NCBI GenBank assembly: GCA_024278215.1 | Contig: JAJRTR010000148.1 | Span: 1-38,006 of the forward strand | Source of the DNA: a bacterium | Lineage (GTDB): Bacteria > UBP15 > UBA6099 > JAJRTR01 | Direction of reading: 5' to 3' | DNA length: 38,006 nucleotides | Part shown: positions 15,989-25,480 of the stretch, one piece after another | Layout of the letters: each line of letters opens with the position of its first letter | Numbering within the stretch: the first letter of the stretch is position 1 | The notes under the pieces: generated by a model | Told to the model about the DNA's origin: nothing | The model's input: the letters and a program-made list of their open reading frames with translations, nothing else | Database searches by the model: none | Position numbers and translations under genes: made by a program

Positions 15989-16621
15989 ATGGATATGGTC
16001 GAACTCAGGCGCAATTACCTGGGAATCCACAGGTTCAGCGAACATATAATTGATGTTATGAGAAATACCGACCGTGCGATGTTTGCGCCTCCGGACACGG
16101 AACATATCTATGAAGACGACCCGGTACCTATCGCCTGCGGACAGACATGTTCGCAGCCGAGCATGGTGGCGGCTATGGCCGATTTTCTGCAACTGGAGCC
16201 CGGACATAAGATTCTCGAAGTAGGCACCGGTTGCGGGTACAGCGCGGCGATTACGGCGCAACTCATCAGGCCGGGCGGCATACTGCATACTGTCGAATAT
16301 ATTTCCGAGCTGTCACATAGCGCACGAAAGAATCTGTCGAAGCTCAGAATTATCGATAACATTCGTTTTGTAACGGGCGACGGCTCTATCGGTTTGCCCG
16401 ATGAAGCTCCGTTCGACCGTATATACCTTACCGCAGGCGTCGGACGCTGTTTCAACGAACAGATATTACTCGACCAGTTGGCACCGGAAGGTATTCTGGT
16501 CTACCCGGAAGCACACGGCTCGATGTATATACTGAAACAAACGGCGACAGGTGTCGATAAGCAGACGCTCGGCGGCGTTGGTTTCGTATTTTTGCGTGGC
16601 GTCAACAGTGGTTTCGGTTAA
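15989..16621 (+). CDS. Protein-L-isoaspartate O-methyltransferase-like enzyme
   Basis: 210 residues from the ATG at 15989. SAM-dependent methyltransferase fold of the PCMT family, which repairs isoaspartyl residues in aged proteins. Diagnostic parts are Y-E-D-D-P-V-P-I, then G-Q-T-C-S-Q-P (usually G-Q-T-I-S-Q-P, active-site loop), the SAM motif E-V-G-T-G-C-G-Y-S-A-A, and V-T-G-D-G-S-I-G-L-P. The C-terminal part (P-E-G-I-L-V-Y-P) fits. The start is uncertain: the frame is open back to 15881 and GGAG at 15941-15944 is followed by ATC codons, not ATG, while the ATG chosen lacks a ribosome site. Lack of G-G at the cofactor-side motif after V-Y-P makes a divergent member possible. Confidence 0.85.
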   Translation: MDMVELRRNYLGIHRFSEHIIDVMRNTDRAMFAPPDTEHIYEDDPVPIACGQTCSQPSMVAAMADFLQLEPGHKILEVGTGCGYSAAITAQLIRPGGILHTVEYISELSHSARKNLSKLRIIDNIRFVTGDGSIGLPDEAPFDRIYLTAGVGRCFNEQILLDQLAPEGILVYPEAHGSMYILKQTATGVDKQTLGGVGFVFLRGVNSGFG

Positions 16622-16754
16622 TCGAATTCGTTCTGTTTCGCAACCGGATATGTGACGGGCCGACGGCAAAGGAAATTTTACCGATTATCATTTATTCGGA
16701 GGAACAATGGGTGTAAACTGTTTGTCCGAAGGGTGACACCGGATACACACAGCA

Positions 16755-19700
16755 ATGAGTCTGCTTGAGAAAACATTTAACAGCCCCGGCATGCAAAGGG
16801 CGCTCGAGGCTGCGGGTGATTCCAGGCAGCCGATCTCTATCACAGGCGTTCTAGGCATGTCGCTGATGCTGTTCGGCCTTGCCTTTGCAAACGACACCCG
16901 CCTGCCCCTGATGATGATATTCCCCGACGAAGACCGCCTCTATCTTTTTGACACCGAACTGCACTGGCTGCTCGAACAGGAATCGATGTCCGGTATCTGG
17001 CAGGTGGCGTCGCTGCCCGATTTCGACGCGCACGAAATAGAAGAACCAGCGATGGTGAAGAACAAGAATTCACACCGTATGAGGGCGCTTACTGCGCTGT
17101 ATAGCGACAGCGGCGGCATCCCCTGGATACTTGCCACGCCCGGCGGCGCGCTCCGAAACGCAATGAACCGCGAAAACTTCCGAAAACACACCGTCTGTTT
17201 CGATATGGGTGCTGAGATAACACCCGCCACCGCCGCCGAGCGGCTCGTCGCCGCCGGTTATGAACGAAAAAAGATTGTCAAATCACCCGGCCGGTTCTGC
17301 ATACGCGGCGGTATGATAGACGTGTTCCCAATACAGGGCGACGCGCCGGCAAGGATAGAACTCGCAGGCGATATTATTGATGAAATAAGAATATTCGATC
17401 CGGATACACAGCGCTCCAGCGCTAAGATCGAATCGTTGACAGCCGCGCCGTGCTCCGAGACGCTCGCGCATCTTGCCCGAGGTGAGCGCGACCATCTTCG
17501 CAAAGACCACAGGCACCTGGCCGAACACGGCATGTCGTTTACTGAGTCGGCACTGTATCCGACGGCTTTTTCGGCTGGCGAGAACCTGCTCGAAAGCGGC
17601 GCTGTCGATAGAATAATCATTGTAGACGAGACCCGGTGCCGCGAAGCCTTTGCGGCGCGGCGCGAAGTGATGTCTCTCCGGCTCGAGAACAACGATTTCA
17701 CAGACCCGGAAAAAGTATTGGATGGTATTTATTCGAGTGAATTCGATGATATTTTGAAAAACTCCGGAACTGTGTCATTGAACCCGCGCCCGGCAGCAGA
17801 GCAGCCCGGCACGGTCTCGCTCCCGGTTTCCTCGCTCCCGCCGCTGCCCCTCAGCCTTGACGCTATAGCGCAAAGCATCCGCCGCGACCTCAAACACGGT
17901 GAAGTCGCCGTCATATCAAAATATAAAAAACGCCTCGACAGTTTTCTCGCGGGGGAAGGGATTCATAACGCTGAAATGTTCGAGGGCGATATACGGGGCG
18001 GTATAAAAATCACCGACATTCCTTTTTTCATTTATACAGATTCGGACATGTTCCAGCGCCCTCCGCCGAGAAAAAAGAAGCGCGCCCACGCAGTGGCTGA
18101 AAAAAGCAGAGCGACGATAAAAACGCCGGATGACATATCCGAAGGCGACTATGTCGTACATGTTGACCACGGTGTAGGCATCTACAAAGGCATAGAGCGA
18201 CAATCGTCGGGAGACGGCTACGACCGCGACTTTTTCCGCATCATGTACGGAAAAGGAGATGCACTTTTCGTGCCGGTCGACCAGTTGAGCCGCATCGAGA
18301 AATATATCGGAGCGGGCGCGTCACTGCCGAAGATATATCCGCTCAACTCGAAGCGCTGGGGCAATGTGAAAAAGAAAGTGCAGGAAAAAGTCGACAGGTT
18401 TGCCGCGCAGCTATACTACCTTTACCAGGAAAGAATGAATGTGCGCGGTTACAAATTCAGCGGAGACAACATTTTTCTACATGAACTCGCGGCATCCTTT
18501 CCCTATGAAGAAACAGCGGATCAGTTGACGGCCATTGAAGATGTTTACAGGGATATGGAAGCCGAAAAACCTATGGACCGGCTCGTATACGGAGACGTCG
18601 GTTACGGCAAAACAGAAGTCGCCGTGCGCGCGGCGTTCAAGGCGGCTGTCGACAAAAAGCAAGTCGCTATACTCGCTCCCACAACGATTCTCGCGCATCA
18701 GCATGGCGAAACATTCAGGGAGCGGCTCGCAAGATTCCCCGTCACTGTCGATGTCATATCACGCTTCAAGTCGCGCAAAGAACAGAAAGAAATCATCGCC
18801 CGTCTCGCATCCGGCGAGCTCGACGTAGTCATCGGCACACATCGGATTCTGTCGAAGGACATCAAATTCAAAAACCTTGGTTTGCTCATAATCGACGAAG
18901 AACAGCGCTTCGGCGTCAAACACAAGGAAAAACTCAAAATGATGAAAACCAATATGGATGTGCTCACACTGACCGCGACACCGATACCACGCACAATGAA
19001 TATGTCCATGCTTAATTTGCGGGACATGAGCATGATATCGACGCCGCCCGAAGACAGGCGCGCGGTGATGACATTTGTCGAAGAGTCCAATCAGCAATCG
19101 CTTAATATCGCCATCGGCAGGGAACTCGCCCGCAGGGGCCAGGTGTATTTCGTACACAATGTCATCGAGACAATAGGTAAGGTGAAGGAGAATCTCGAAG
19201 CGGCGTTTCCACGCGCCCGAATCGCAACATGCCACGGAAAAATGCCCGAGAAACAGATCGAGCAGACTATGGTCGATTTCTACAACGGTGTCCACGACAT
19301 TCTCGTGAGCACAACGATAATCGAGAACGGGCTGGACATCCCGAATGTGAATACACTGATTGTCGAGGGCGCGGAAAACTTCGGACTCGCGCAACTTTAC
19401 CAGCTAAGGGGCCGAGTGGGACGCTCATATCGACAGTCCTACGCATACTTTTTCCACGGCCCGCGCGCGTTCATGAACGATAAAGCGAAAAAACGGCTCG
19501 AAGCGATCAGCGACTTCGCCGACCTCGGCTCCGGCTATCAACTTGCCATGAAGGACTTCGAGATACGGGGTGCCGGCAACCTGCTGGGACGCGAGCAGCA
19601 TGGCTATATCACTGAAGTCGGCTTCCACCTGTACTGCCGGATGCTTTCCGATTCCGTGAACAAAATGCGCGGCATTCAGGAAGAACCGCGAAAACCGCTC

Positions 19701-20159
19701 GAGGTCGATTTCACCGTAAGCGCATTTATTCCCGAAGACTACATCGCGGAGATGTCCGAACGCACATCACTGTACAAGAAACTTGTGCAATGCGAAACGA
19801 TCGAAGAAGTCGAGGCGGTCGAGGCCGAAACCACAGACAGGTTCGGCGAACCGCCCCTGTCGCTCAGGAGAATATTGAAACAGGCGAAAATCCGCGTACT
19901 TGCGAACGCGCTTGGTGTCGCTAAAATCAAAACCCACCCACGCTCGGATTCCACAGACATCACCTTCCAGACAGATGAAGACAGAATACGATTCCATGAC
20001 GGCCCCTACCCCATCGCCGTCCATGCCGAGATCGAGCATATAGGTGACATCACGCGCCTTGTCCACAGGGGATACAACCCCGACCAGGTTATGGACCAGT
20101 TCTTTTTCTACTTCAAATTCATCTATGACGAACTTACGGAAATCGCGGAATCGGAATAA
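16755..20159 (+). CDS. mfd: Transcription-repair coupling factor Mfd
   Basis: 1134 residues, full length. Mfd binds RNA polymerase stalled at DNA damage, pushes it off with its translocase and recruits UvrA. The N-terminal UvrB-like part includes K-S-P-G-R-F-C-I-R-G-G-M-I-D-V-F-P near 175-195. The RNA-polymerase-interaction domain begins about 455 at G-D-Y-V-V-H-V-D-H-G-V-G. The helicase core has G-D-V-G-Y-G-K-T (613-620, Walker A), D-E-E-Q (714-717), T-A-T-P-I-P-R-T, and R-G-R-V-G-R-S late in domain 2. The TRCF C-terminal domain follows. The ribosome site before the ATG is weak. A terminator-like hairpin and a 31-bp repeat lie after the stop. Confidence 0.98.
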   Translation: MSLLEKTFNSPGMQRALEAAGDSRQPISITGVLGMSLMLFGLAFANDTRLPLMMIFPDEDRLYLFDTELHWLLEQESMSGIWQVASLPDFDAHEIEEPAMVKNKNSHRMRALTALYSDSGGIPWILATPGGALRNAMNRENFRKHTVCFDMGAEITPATAAERLVAAGYERKKIVKSPGRFCIRGGMIDVFPIQGDAPARIELAGDIIDEIRIFDPDTQRSSAKIESLTAAPCSETLAHLARGERDHLRKDHRHLAEHGMSFTESALYPTAFSAGENLLESGAVDRIIIVDETRCREAFAARREVMSLRLENNDFTDPEKVLDGIYSSEFDDILKNSGTVSLNPRPAAEQPGTVSLPVSSLPPLPLSLDAIAQSIRRDLKHGEVAVISKYKKRLDSFLAGEGIHNAEMFEGDIRGGIKITDIPFFIYTDSDMFQRPPPRKKKRAHAVAEKSRATIKTPDDISEGDYVVHVDHGVGIYKGIERQSSGDGYDRDFFRIMYGKGDALFVPVDQLSRIEKYIGAGASLPKIYPLNSKRWGNVKKKVQEKVDRFAAQLYYLYQERMNVRGYKFSGDNIFLHELAASFPYEETADQLTAIEDVYRDMEAEKPMDRLVYGDVGYGKTEVAVRAAFKAAVDKKQVAILAPTTILAHQHGETFRERLARFPVTVDVISRFKSRKEQKEIIARLASGELDVVIGTHRILSKDIKFKNLGLLIIDEEQRFGVKHKEKLKMMKTNMDVLTLTATPIPRTMNMSMLNLRDMSMISTPPEDRRAVMTFVEESNQQSLNIAIGRELARRGQVYFVHNVIETIGKVKENLEAAFPRARIATCHGKMPEKQIEQTMVDFYNGVHDILVSTTIIENGLDIPNVNTLIVEGAENFGLAQLYQLRGRVGRSYRQSYAYFFHGPRAFMNDKAKKRLEAISDFADLGSGYQLAMKDFEIRGAGNLLGREQHGYITEVGFHLYCRMLSDSVNKMRGIQEEPRKPLEVDFTVSAFIPEDYIAEMSERTSLYKKLVQCETIEEVEAVEAETTDRFGEPPLSLRRILKQAKIRVLANALGVAKIKTHPRSDSTDITFQTDEDRIRFHDGPYPIAVHAEIEHIGDITRLVHRGYNPDQVMDQFFFYFKFIYDELTEIAESE

Positions 20160-20174
20160 GATTATCCTCCCCCC

Positions 20175-20206
20175 CCTTATTACGTTGTGAGCGATAAGGC
20201 GTTTTT
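20175..20206 (+). terminator. Probable intrinsic terminator after mfd
   Basis: CCTTAT (20175-20180) pairs with ATAAGG (20194-20199), followed by CGTTTTT. It is preceded by a C8 run (20169-20176). The stem is short, so efficiency is uncertain. Confidence 0.5.
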
Positions 20207-20218
20207 CAGCTATAACCC

Positions 20219-20249
20219 TTATCCCACATATTTCACCAATGCGGGCTAA
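20219..20249 (+). repeat. 31-bp stem-loop repeat, copy B (downstream of mfd)
   Basis: Left arm TTATCCCACAT, loop ATTTCACCA shared with copy A, right arm ATGCGGGCTAA (the arms overlap the loop edge by one A-T). It lies 59 bp past the mfd stop, after the terminator hairpin, in the mfd orientation. Confidence 0.7.
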
Positions 20250-20262
20250 ACAGTACTATTCT

Positions 20263-20291
20263 TAGACCGCGGCGGCATCTTTCGTTATAAT
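20263..20291 (+). promoter_or_regulatory. Putative promoter for the M16 protease
   Basis: TAGACC (four of six -35 positions), 17-bp spacer, TATAAT at 20286-20291. The leader to the ATG at 20323 would be about 25 nt and contains GGAGGA. Confidence 0.5.
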
Positions 20292-20322
20292 CCTTGAGAT
20301 GACTATTTGCCGGAGGAAGAAC

Positions 20323-23085
20323 ATGAAACAAAGAATCCTGACATCAACACTTGCAATTGCTGTTCTTATTATGGTTTCGTCTGCCGCCGTTGCAGAACCC
20401 GGCAACGATATAGGCACCACAAAAAAAACGATACTCGACAACGGGCTTACTGTGATCACAAAAGAAATACACACCGCGCCGGTAGTCTACTTCAGTATAT
20501 GGTACAAAGTGGGTGCGCGAAATGAGACAACCGGAATTACCGGCATATCTCATGCGCTCGAACACATGATGTTTAAAGGTTCCACGAAATTCCCACGGGC
20601 CGGCGAGTCGGACGAACTTGTCCGGCGCATCGGCGGCATGGGCAACGCGGGCACGAGTACCGACTACACGGTATTCTACGAGACCGTGCCGACCGGCATG
20701 GAAGATAAGGTCATCGATATCGAGTCCGACCGTATGTCAAACGCTCTGTTGCGTGCCGATGATTTCGCCTCTGAGATCAAAGTGGTAATGGAAGAGCGGA
20801 AGATGCGTAATGAAGACAGCGCGAAAGGTCTTTTCTGGGAAGAGATCAACGCCGCCGCCTTTAAAGTACATCCATACGGATGGCCGATTGTCGGCTGGAT
20901 GAACGACCTGAAAGCAATGAAGATTGAAGACCTTCGCAAGTATTACAAAAGCCACTACGCGCCGGATAATGCTATTGTGGTAATGTGCGGTGATTTCAAC
21001 ACGGAAGAAGCAATGAAAAAAATATCCGCGACTTTCGGGAAGGTGGCGAGAGCCGAAACTCCGGCCCCGAAAATGAACCAGGTCGAACCACAACAGGAAG
21101 TCGAAAAACGTATTGTATATCCATCGAAAAAATCAAATCTCGCCTATGTTGTTTACGCGTATCACGCGCCGACTTATGGGCACCCTGACAGCCCTGCGCT
21201 CGAAATTGTGGACAGCATTCTGAGCAGCGGCCGCCTTTCGCGCCTCTCGCAAACCTTCGTGGAATCCGGACTTGCCAGTTCGGCCGACGCTGTGCACGAC
21301 ACCAATACGGACCCTTACCTTTTCTACTTCGAGATAGAGCTCGTGCCAGGTGTCGACACTGACCTGATCGAGAAAAAACTCGCCGAACTCATAGAAGACC
21401 TGAAGCAGAATCCGGTCACCGAACATGAGCTTCAAAAGGCCAAAAACAGGTTCATCGCGGAGGAAGTCCTGTCTTCGCAGAGCATATCGAGCTATGGCCG
21501 CAAGCTCGGCTGGTTCGACCTCACAACCGGCGACCCGGATTTCTGGGACAAATATATAAAAGAAATAAACGATGTAACCGCCGATGATGTGATGAACGTC
21601 GCAAAGAAATATTTCAGGCCGACAAACCGAACTGTGGGCATCCTGATACCGGAAGGCAATGGTGCCGGTATGTCGTCTGAAAAACCGGAACATAACACCG
21701 GACCCCGGAAGGAATACGCCTACACAGGCGCGAAACACGACGAGATGCCCAATGCCGGTACCGAAATTAAACCCTTTGCATCTATCGCGGCAGACGGGGA
21801 CACCGAATTTCCCGGAATAGACTTCGCGTCACGTGTAAAGAAAAAGGTACTGTCCAACGGACTCACTCTTTTAATATACGAGAACCCGGCATTCCCGGTG
21901 GTTGTTGTGAACGGTGTCATTCGCGGCGGCGGATCATACAGCGACCCGGAAGACTTGAGCGGACTGGCAAAACTCACCGCGGCCACAATGCGCAGAGGCA
22001 CGAAAACAAGAACATACGATGAGATAAATGAAGCGCTGGAGTTCGTCGGCGCAAGCGTCGAACTGTCCGCGGGCAACGAGGCTTCGGTTTTCAGCGGCGA
22101 GTTTCTGAAAAAAGATTTTTCGACGGGTTTCGAACTTTTGTCCGACATCCTTCTCAACCCGTCATTCCCGGAAGACGGTTTCGAGATCGAAAGAAACATC
22201 GCTGTCGCGCAATATACCGCTATGCAGAAAAATACGCGCAGCATGGCATGGAAAAAATACATGAACATGATGTACAGAGGACATCCGTATTCGAACCCGG
22301 TCGACGGTTCGGAAGCCGGACTTGCGGCGGCTACTGTCGAAGCCATGAAAACATTCCACGATAATAACTATCGTCCGGAAAACACGATAATCGCCGTGGC
22401 GGGAGACGTAACCGCGGCAGAGGCAGGACAACTCGCCGAAAAACTGCTGGGCAAGTGGGAACGCGGCGGCAGGAAATTCAACCCGCCGCCCGTCGCTGAT
22501 CTCAAGGGCTTCAGCAGCGAAACGATCGACATGCCCGAGAAAATGCAGGATGTTTTCGTGATGGGTTTCCGATCGCCGAGACCGGCGGATGATGACTATG
22601 AAACTTTTGATATGATGACCGACATACTGGCGGGCACCGACCTCACATCGAGGCTCTACACGACAATCAGAGAACAGGAAGGTCTCGTCTATTATGTGTA
22701 CGGTTTCGATCTCGCGAAAACCGCCGCCGCCGCTTTCCAGATATCCGGCGGCGTCAGTCCGCAGAATCTCAACCGCGCAATCGAGCTTACGAAAAAGGAG
22801 ATCGCGAGGATAAGCGAGGAACCGGTCGGCGACGAGGAACTCGCGGACGCTAAGAGTTACGCCGTCGGCCACCTGCCGCTGACGATAGAAACAAATTCGC
22901 AAATCGCGAAGTTGCTTACTTCCTATGAATATCACGGTCGCAGCTTCGACGACATCGATAATTATGCCGACAAGGTTAACAAAATCACGATGGATGATAT
23001 AATGAATGTTGCCCGCAAGTACCTGGTTATCGACAAGTGTGTGCTCGCAGTGGCAGGGCCGGAACCCGGCGATATTGAAAAATAA
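20323..23085 (+). CDS. M16 zinc protease, two-domain (active plus inactive halves), exported
   Basis: 920 residues from the ATG at 20323, seven bases after GGAGGA; an upstream ATG at 20299 lacks this. A signal peptide covers 1-24 (A-A-V-A). The first half carries the inverted zinc motif H77-A-L-E80-H81 and the distal Glu157 in V-V-M-E-E-R, so it should be catalytic. The second half (from about 505, K-K-V-L-S-N-G-L-T-L-L) has the same fold but no HxxEH and supplies the other wall of the chamber, with the usual R-x(n)-Y near L-T-S-R-L-Y. In many bacteria these halves are separate neighbouring genes; here they are fused. Likely a periplasmic peptidase that degrades small peptides. Confidence 0.95.
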   Translation: MKQRILTSTLAIAVLIMVSSAAVAEPGNDIGTTKKTILDNGLTVITKEIHTAPVVYFSIWYKVGARNETTGITGISHALEHMMFKGSTKFPRAGESDELVRRIGGMGNAGTSTDYTVFYETVPTGMEDKVIDIESDRMSNALLRADDFASEIKVVMEERKMRNEDSAKGLFWEEINAAAFKVHPYGWPIVGWMNDLKAMKIEDLRKYYKSHYAPDNAIVVMCGDFNTEEAMKKISATFGKVARAETPAPKMNQVEPQQEVEKRIVYPSKKSNLAYVVYAYHAPTYGHPDSPALEIVDSILSSGRLSRLSQTFVESGLASSADAVHDTNTDPYLFYFEIELVPGVDTDLIEKKLAELIEDLKQNPVTEHELQKAKNRFIAEEVLSSQSISSYGRKLGWFDLTTGDPDFWDKYIKEINDVTADDVMNVAKKYFRPTNRTVGILIPEGNGAGMSSEKPEHNTGPRKEYAYTGAKHDEMPNAGTEIKPFASIAADGDTEFPGIDFASRVKKKVLSNGLTLLIYENPAFPVVVVNGVIRGGGSYSDPEDLSGLAKLTAATMRRGTKTRTYDEINEALEFVGASVELSAGNEASVFSGEFLKKDFSTGFELLSDILLNPSFPEDGFEIERNIAVAQYTAMQKNTRSMAWKKYMNMMYRGHPYSNPVDGSEAGLAAATVEAMKTFHDNNYRPENTIIAVAGDVTAAEAGQLAEKLLGKWERGGRKFNPPPVADLKGFSSETIDMPEKMQDVFVMGFRSPRPADDDYETFDMMTDILAGTDLTSRLYTTIREQEGLVYYVYGFDLAKTAAAAFQISGGVSPQNLNRAIELTKKEIARISEEPVGDEELADAKSYAVGHLPLTIETNSQIAKLLTSYEYHGRSFDDIDNYADKVNKITMDDIMNVARKYLVIDKCVLAVAGPEPGDIEK

Positions 23086-23155
23086 GCGCAGGACATATTA
23101 GTATGAACCGCACTGTGCACTTCTTCCGATGGTATACAGGCCCTGGAGGTATCTG

Positions 23156-24244
23156 ATGAACGCTGAACATCTATATGCTGTCGTAATGGCGGGCGGCCGA
23201 GGCTCACGGTTCTGGCCCCGCAGCAGAAAAAAATGTTCCAAACAGACTCTGAATATCATCGGAAATAATACGATGATCCAGGACTCTGTCTACAGGCTCT
23301 CGGACATCATAGGCCCCGACAGGATTTTTATTATGACCAACTCGCTTCTGCGCGACCAGATACTCGAGCAGGTGCCCGAAGTTCCGCCTGCGCAGGTGAT
23401 TGCCGAACCGGCGAGCCGCAATACCGCGCCATGTATCGGGCTTGCGGCTGTAATACTCCGCAGGCGAGACCCGGACGCGATCATGGCCGCATTCGCAGCC
23501 GACCACTTGATAAAGGATGTCGGACGCTTCCACCGCGACCTTGTGATGGCCGCCAGCTTCGCCACCGACCGTAAAGAGATTGTAACATTCGGGGTGCCGA
23601 CTGAAAGGCCGGAAACAGGATTCGGCTATCTCCAGGCAGGCGAGGTGGTTGCAGATTCGGGCAACGGCGATGTTGTTCGGAAGGTCAGGCGATTCGTGGA
23701 AAAACCGGATGTCGAACGGGCGGAAATGTTTCACAAAGACCCGGACTATTATATAAACAGCGGTATGTTTGTGTGGCATGTCTCCACGATACTCGAGGAG
23801 ATCGAACACTACCTTCCCGACATGGCCGCGGGACTTTATGAAATCGAAAAGAACCTTGGCACACCGCTGGAATTCAAATCGCTCGGCGAGGTTTTTCCGG
23901 ACCTCGAACCGGTCTCCATAGACTATGGCGTAATGGAAAAGTCGGAGCGGGTTGTTATGGTCGCCGCTGGTTTCGGATGGAACGATATAGGCAGCTGGGG
24001 TTCGCTGTACGATGTGTGGCCTAAAGACAAACAGGGCAACGCCTGTATATGCAGAAAGTTGACGATCGACACAAATAACAGCCTTGTTTACAGCCCCGGC
24101 AAACTCGTCGCGGTGATCGGAATGCATGACGTGATTATTGTGGAAACGGAAGACGCGCTGCTTGTGTGTCACAAGGACAGGGCGCAGGATGTCAGCAAAG
24201 TTATCGATCTTTGCAGAAAGAACCGAATGGAAGAATATCTATAG
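23156..24244 (+). CDS. manC: Mannose-1-phosphate guanylyltransferase
   Basis: 362 residues from the ATG at 23156, six bases after GGAGG. Makes GDP-mannose from mannose-1-phosphate and GTP for mannose or rhamnose/fucose-type glycans. The nucleotide signature is G-G-R-G-S-R-F-W-P-R-S-R followed by K-C-S-K-Q (usual form x-P-K-Q). Also seen are A-E-P-A-S-R-N-T-A-P, A-A-D-H-L-I, T-G-F-G-Y-L-Q and F-V-E-K-P. W-N-D-I-G-S-W is the conserved metal/sugar loop. It lacks the C-terminal cupin isomerase domain of bifunctional ManC-type enzymes, so it is the short, monofunctional type. It follows the M16 gene by about 70 bp and may share its transcript. Symbol given for the activity; the short form is also called manC in many genomes. 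Confidence 0.93.
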   Translation: MNAEHLYAVVMAGGRGSRFWPRSRKKCSKQTLNIIGNNTMIQDSVYRLSDIIGPDRIFIMTNSLLRDQILEQVPEVPPAQVIAEPASRNTAPCIGLAAVILRRRDPDAIMAAFAADHLIKDVGRFHRDLVMAASFATDRKEIVTFGVPTERPETGFGYLQAGEVVADSGNGDVVRKVRRFVEKPDVERAEMFHKDPDYYINSGMFVWHVSTILEEIEHYLPDMAAGLYEIEKNLGTPLEFKSLGEVFPDLEPVSIDYGVMEKSERVVMVAAGFGWNDIGSWGSLYDVWPKDKQGNACICRKLTIDTNNSLVYSPGKLVAVIGMHDVIIVETEDALLVCHKDRAQDVSKVIDLCRKNRMEEYL

Positions 24245-24250
24245 GTAAAT

Positions 24251-24297
24251 GCCAATTGCGGCTGACCTGTGCCGGACCAGAATTTTGCAATTGGATC
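24251..24297 (+). repeat. Internally deleted copy 4 of the 179-bp repeat
   Basis: 47 bp: the left-end motif GCCAATTGC joined to a sequence matching the last 46 bp of copy 3, ending CAGAATTTTGCAATTGGATC. About 130 bp of the interior is missing. It lies 25 bp before the alanine dehydrogenase ATG, in the same relative orientation as the full copies. Confidence 0.7.
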
Positions 24298-24322
24298 ATA
24301 AGATGAAAAGGGGACAAGAAAA

Positions 24323-25426
24323 ATGATTATCGGCGTACCGAAAGAAATTAAAGAAGAAGAATACCGGGTTGCGATAACACCTGCCGGTGTGAGATCGTTC
24401 GTGGAGTCCGGGCACAAGGTGATAATTGAAAAAACCGCGGGAGTTGGCAGCTACATAACTGCCAGGGAATACAAGGAAGCAGGCGCGAATATTGCCGCGA
24501 ATATTGCGAACGTCTATAAAAGAGCAGACATGATTTTAAAGGTCAAGGAACCGCTTCCGCCCGAATATGATCTTATACGCGAGGGACAGCTTCTGTTCAC
24601 CTACCTGCATCTCGCGGCGAACGAAAAGCTGACACGACATCTCATGAAGAGCGGTTCGACCTGCATCGCGTATGAAACCGTCACGAGGAGCGACGGGCAC
24701 CTACCGCTGCTACGGCCCATGAGCGAAGTTGCGGGAAAAATGGCGGTCCAGGTGGGCTGCCAGTTCCTCGAAAAAAGAAAAGGCGGCCGGGGTATTCTCA
24801 TCAGTGGAGTGCCGGGAGTACCGCCTGGCGATGTTGTGATCATAGGCGGCGGTGTGGTCGGACTGAGCGCCGCGCAGCTTGCTGTCGGACTCGGTGCGCA
24901 GGTGGCGATACTCGATGTCAGCACAAAAGTGCTGCGCCATGTCGACGAGAACATGCACGGCCGTGTAATTACTATTAAATCCACTCCCCAGTCCGTGGAA
25001 AGCGCTGTGAAATATGCAGACCTCGTCGTCGGCGCAGTTCTCGTAACCGGCGCGAAAGCGCCCAAAGTCGTCACGCGGCGCATGATCAAAGAAATGAAGC
25101 CCGGCTCCGTTATCGTCGATGTCGCCATCGACCAGGGGGGCTGCATCGAAACAAGCAAACTGACCACTCATTCGCATCCGACATTCACTTACAACGATGT
25201 CGTCCATTATTGTGTGGGTAACATGCCCGGCGCTGTGCCGCGCACATCAACACTCGCTCTGACAAACGAAACACTTCCATACGCCCTCGAACTCGCTAAC
25301 AAAGGATTCATTGATGCTGTGAAAGGTAACGAAGGTCTCGCCAACGGTGTAAATATTCACGATGGTAAATGCGTTCATCAGGGCGTGGCTGAGGCATTCA
25401 AACTTAAACTTTCGGAGATTTTTTGA
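24323..25426 (+). CDS. ald: Alanine dehydrogenase
   Basis: 367 residues, full length. NAD-dependent interconversion of L-alanine with pyruvate and ammonia. The N-terminus G-V-P-K-E-I-K-E-E-E-Y-R-V is diagnostic. The substrate residues are the Lys in K-V-K-E-P and the His in T-Y-L-H-L-A, as in the Mycobacterium enzyme (K75, H96). The NAD fold begins G-G-G-V-V-G and binds in the middle third. D-Q-G-G-C-I-E and V-P-R-T-S-T-L-A-L-T near the end are also conserved. AAAGGGG stands nine bases before the ATG, just after the truncated repeat. It could allow alanine catabolism or, in a sporulating or fermenting cell, alanine synthesis; the context does not decide. Confidence 0.97.
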   Translation: MIIGVPKEIKEEEYRVAITPAGVRSFVESGHKVIIEKTAGVGSYITAREYKEAGANIAANIANVYKRADMILKVKEPLPPEYDLIREGQLLFTYLHLAANEKLTRHLMKSGSTCIAYETVTRSDGHLPLLRPMSEVAGKMAVQVGCQFLEKRKGGRGILISGVPGVPPGDVVIIGGGVVGLSAAQLAVGLGAQVAILDVSTKVLRHVDENMHGRVITIKSTPQSVESAVKYADLVVGAVLVTGAKAPKVVTRRMIKEMKPGSVIVDVAIDQGGCIETSKLTTHSHPTFTYNDVVHYCVGNMPGAVPRTSTLALTNETLPYALELANKGFIDAVKGNEGLANGVNIHDGKCVHQGVAEAFKLKLSEIF

Positions 25427-25480
25427 TAATGTTGACCGTTGCCGAATAGTTACTATTAACAGACAAAAGGAGACAAAACT

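Noticed and set aside
20323-23085. Missing HxxEH in the second half of the M16 protein as a defect
   Set aside because: An inactive second half is the normal architecture of two-domain M16 proteases.
23204-24172. Minus-strand frame of 322 codons opposite the mannose-1-phosphate guanylyltransferase
   Set aside because: Shadow frame; His/Arg/Phe-rich, with every guanylyltransferase motif on the other strand.
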